NCBI RefSeq assembly: GCF_037975245.1
Contig: NC_092562.1
Location: forward strand, 19,851,054-19,915,053
Direction: 5' to 3'
Length of the DNA: 64,000 nucleotides
DNA from: Apostichopus japonicus
Lineage: Eukaryota; Echinodermata; Holothuroidea; Aspidochirotida; Stichopodidae
Shown here piece after piece: positions 60,961-64,000 of the stretch; within the stretch, counting starts at the first letter, position 1, and every line of letters begins with the position of its first letter. The translations under genes were made by a program, and so were the position numbers. The notes under the pieces were generated by a model. The model ran no database searches, had not been told where the DNA came from, and was given only the letters and a program-made list of their open reading frames with translations.

Positions 60961-63900
60961 CATCTCGCATATTCCCTTAGATGATCGATGACCTAAAGTT
61001 CGAATTTAGCCATATGTAGGCTGTAGCATTGATTTGAGGGTTCTTAATGATAAGGGCATTATAGCTTACAAGCCAATTACAGTGGGCAACGAAACACGTG
61101 AGAAATAGGCATATGTTGATTTACATGAAGGGGTGTCCGTTACGATACTCACACCGTTGTAGGCATTACATTTAGGTCGGTGTTAGCCTTCGATGACATT
61201 CAGACTTCAACGACCTTGCTCTCTTGTTTCGTTGCGATATTTCTGCGAGGTTAATTTTACCTAAAATCGTGATTGATAGCTCATGTATTTGGTTTGATTG
61301 ACATCCGATTCGCTTCGCAGGCTAGTGATTTTCAATAACCATTCAATATTCAGGTGATATATTTTATGGCTTAAAACTGTGGGTGTGAAGGCATTCCAAA
61401 CTTTCCTTGGAAGAAGTAACACTTGTCACATTCCTTTAACGAGTTTTCACACTATTTTCATGAAAGCTTGTATAGGCTTATGCAACGCACTATCATGGTA
61501 TTTTATCAGTGTGTGAGTTGGAATCGTCAATATATTAGGCTAAGTGAAAACTTTTCAAAACTTAAAAACTTCTACTGAAAATAGCTGTATGATGCTTTGC
61601 ACACGGATGCGTATATAGGACATCGTCGTAACAATTGTTCGACATAGTAAAACTTGCAGTATCAGCAAAGAAACATTACCGCCATTCCGAAAGAGCACAC
61701 CAAACTGTAAAACGACGAAGTTTGAAAGTGACCGTATGGATGAAATAAAATATTCAGTTAATTTTTTTATGTGAATAACCGCTTTACAACCGCTACCCCC
61801 CCCCCCTCAATTAATAAAGGTAAAAGAGAGAGGATAGATAGAAATGTATGTAGAGCTAAGCTTGGTAAATTGTCACAGAAATGGTTATTCTACGCTTCCG
61901 TAGAAGAAACCACAACTAACGCTTCACAACCTAATATACACATATACGTACGTAGTACACAATACGTGTTTGATGCCACACTGCACTACATACTGATTTT
62001 AATACAATCGCTGAACTAGCCGCTTCGAACATATGCTCAGTCGGAATAGAACACTCACAGAAAACAATTACTTTTACATCAACCGTCACAGATCGAATAA
62101 ATCTGGGATGAACTTATTTAAGTGGAGATACAATTACATCAGAGATACCGCTTAATTGGAACTTTGTTTTTTGAGTTTTAAACTGCTTAAGTCAGGTTGA
62201 AAAAGTAGTTCATTATCATCGCATCTATGACCTGCTACCACCAGACTTTTGGTAGTCTACAGTAACGTTAGTGTCTGTCGTTCTTGTTCAGTGGAGTTAC
62301 TATTAGACTTTTGTTTTAGCAAACTTGTTTGGTATCGCGTTTTGGGATTTATTTACTTGTAAGACGAGATATAACGTAACATACGGGATCCATCATCAAC
62401 TTTTACCAACCATAAGGTAAATATGAAACCTTTATTGGAAGCTTAAATGATTGTAGAAACATTAATTAAATTAGTTATTAAAAGTTTGCTTTAGAAGTTT
62501 TCCGGTGCGAATCTAACGCAGTGTACTACTAGGCCCAGACCAAGTAACAGTAACACATACGTAGGTTGTACACAGGCCTTAATGATGGTACAATGTGGCC
62601 CTAGGCATAAGCGTAGACAGTATAACCATAGGCTAAAATATTTTTAGATGTTTCAGCCCAGCAAAGTAACCATGGATCATGGATGTAGCATTACAATTTT
62701 CAGCACAAGGAAAGGATCAGAGGAAAGACAATAAAATGTACAATGTACTTTTGTATTTAAAAATGACAAACATTCATTTATTTACTCATTCAATCATATC
62801 ATGGGTTTATTTTGAGGTGAATATTTGGGATACAGTTTGCTACCTGTATCAAGTGTATGTTGTGTCATTGGAAAGAGATTACAAGAGTACCACTGGTATT
62901 GTGTGGGTGTCAGATATTGGGTTAAAGATATATAAAACATCCCATGTATACTGTATGTGTGACTTCTATTCAGTGTAGTGCATTTTATAAAGATTAACAG
63001 GAACCTTTTTTATTATATTGATACTAGCAAATCCACAACTTACAAGGTGGATCATTTGTGATGTTAAATGAAAGTTCTGGTGATCTACTGTTATGTTTCT
63101 AGCAGGAGATAAGGATAAAGTAATGTAGAATGTAGTAAACCAGCAACAACAGGTATTTCTTTTTCATCTTTGAAAAGGTTTGTCTGTCAGATGTTAAGTT
63201 CAGACCAAAAATTTGGAAATAAATCACAAATATGATGCAACTTTACATTGGCAAAACAAAAGTAGAATCAAAATCTCCAATGAATTAAATATCAAAACAA
63301 AATGACAAAAGTTTAATAACAGTGAATTACTATCCGTTTGGTTTGTTCTTAGTGGATTTTATTTTGTGAGGTCAGAACAGATTTGTCAACTGCAGTTGCT
63401 ATAGCTCAGTTTCGGTCATGTGCCCATATTAATTTATTCAGTAACAAACTGTCAAAACTAGCAATAGAATGTTGTCCTTTGACCCTGTATTATGCTCCTT
63501 AATCAGTACAGAAATTGGATTGATTTCTAAATGGCTAGCTGTGAACCTGGCTAGAATTATAAACTACCAAAGATCTATGAGATCTATGAAATTAGGAACT
63601 GTTGAAATTAAGGCAGCTTTTGTTAATATTGCTTTTGGATGATATATTTTATATTAAATATTAATATCCCATTAAAAATAAAGCTCATTGGATTAACTAG
63701 TCACATTTTCTTTCCAGTAATGAAGAATCACAAAAAATGTTTGAAAAAAAAAAATTGTCTAACAATTATTAAAGTTCTGTAAAAATGTGTCTGGGTGACA
63801 TGATTATTGGAAACCAGTTGCATCATTATTAGCTGCTAACATGACAATGATGACAAATGACGTGAGAATATGTGAGCCTAGTTCAGTCTTGCCTTCTGAA

Positions 63901-64000
63901 TTTGATATCTCAAGGTAATACGTCATATAGATCTAAATCTTATAATATACACTGATTTGTTGTAGAGTGCTTGTATGGTTTAGACAAGTATCTTAACCCA
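60961..64000. other. Gene-poor DNA to window end
   Basis: AT-rich, C run near 61797, no exon recognised. Small open frames (for example 99 codons at 62679 +) have no visible domain. A gene running rightwards out of the window cannot be excluded. Confidence 0.35.

Overview
This window is eukaryotic nuclear DNA: AT-rich, with long introns, short GT-AG exons, microsatellites, tRNA-derived SINEs and terminal-inverted-repeat transposons. The proteins are animal. The frequent TAGGCCTA-type words (for example near 34.2, 37.0, 39.4, 58.8 and 59.7 kb), the base composition and the repeat style suggest an invertebrate deuterostome, with an echinoderm as best guess. That assignment is inference, not proof.

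Five protein-coding genes can be supported. On the + strand are the 3' portion of CARM1/PRMT4 (eight coding exons, 435-6166, 5' end outside the window) and a single-coding-exon gene at 19370-20290 for a coiled-coil protein with a CHORD-like Cys/His zinc-binding C-terminus. On the - strand are Mediator subunit MED8 (34344 down to 29696, seven coding exons, with a possible alternative last exon near 28.2 kb), an orphan class A GPCR (41237 down to 37024, three exons) and KAT14/CSRP2BP, the ATAC-complex acetyltransferase-like subunit (56716 down to 43895, 15 coding exons, 756 residues). I built the exon chains by hand from reading-phase continuity, splice signals and remembered family sequences. 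Phases close at every junction.

Layout: 0-6.2 kb CARM1; 6.2-19.3 kb gene-poor, with a truncated SINE, a 21-23 bp tandem repeat and a probable TIR element holding a perfect 23-bp hairpin; 19.4-20.3 kb the CHORD-like gene; 24.35-25.73 kb a 17-bp minisatellite with higher-order structure; 27.5-27.9 kb a possible TIR-element remnant; 29.7-34.3 kb MED8; 34.8-35.3 kb a TIR element; 37.0-41.2 kb the GPCR, whose two introns each hold a TIR element, one a 1,000-bp hAT-type copy with a perfect 8-bp target duplication; 41.65-42.67 kb a 126-bp satellite; 43.2 kb a SINE; 43.9-56.7 kb KAT14; 56.7-64 kb gene-poor, with a 29-bp hairpin and a roughly 1-kb inverted array.

Three of the five genes (CARM1, MED8, KAT14) encode general transcription coactivators: a histone arginine methyltransferase, a Mediator head subunit and an ATAC component. 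They act on the same broad process in other animals, but nothing in the sequence shows co-regulation. I found no convincing new multi-gene system. The points most worth a second look are the CHORD-like gene, the GPCR with Phe-Arg-Cys in place of E/DRY, the KAT14 intron array that copies a splice-acceptor/exon edge, the two transposons sharing a subterminal block, and the long inverted array at 60 kb.
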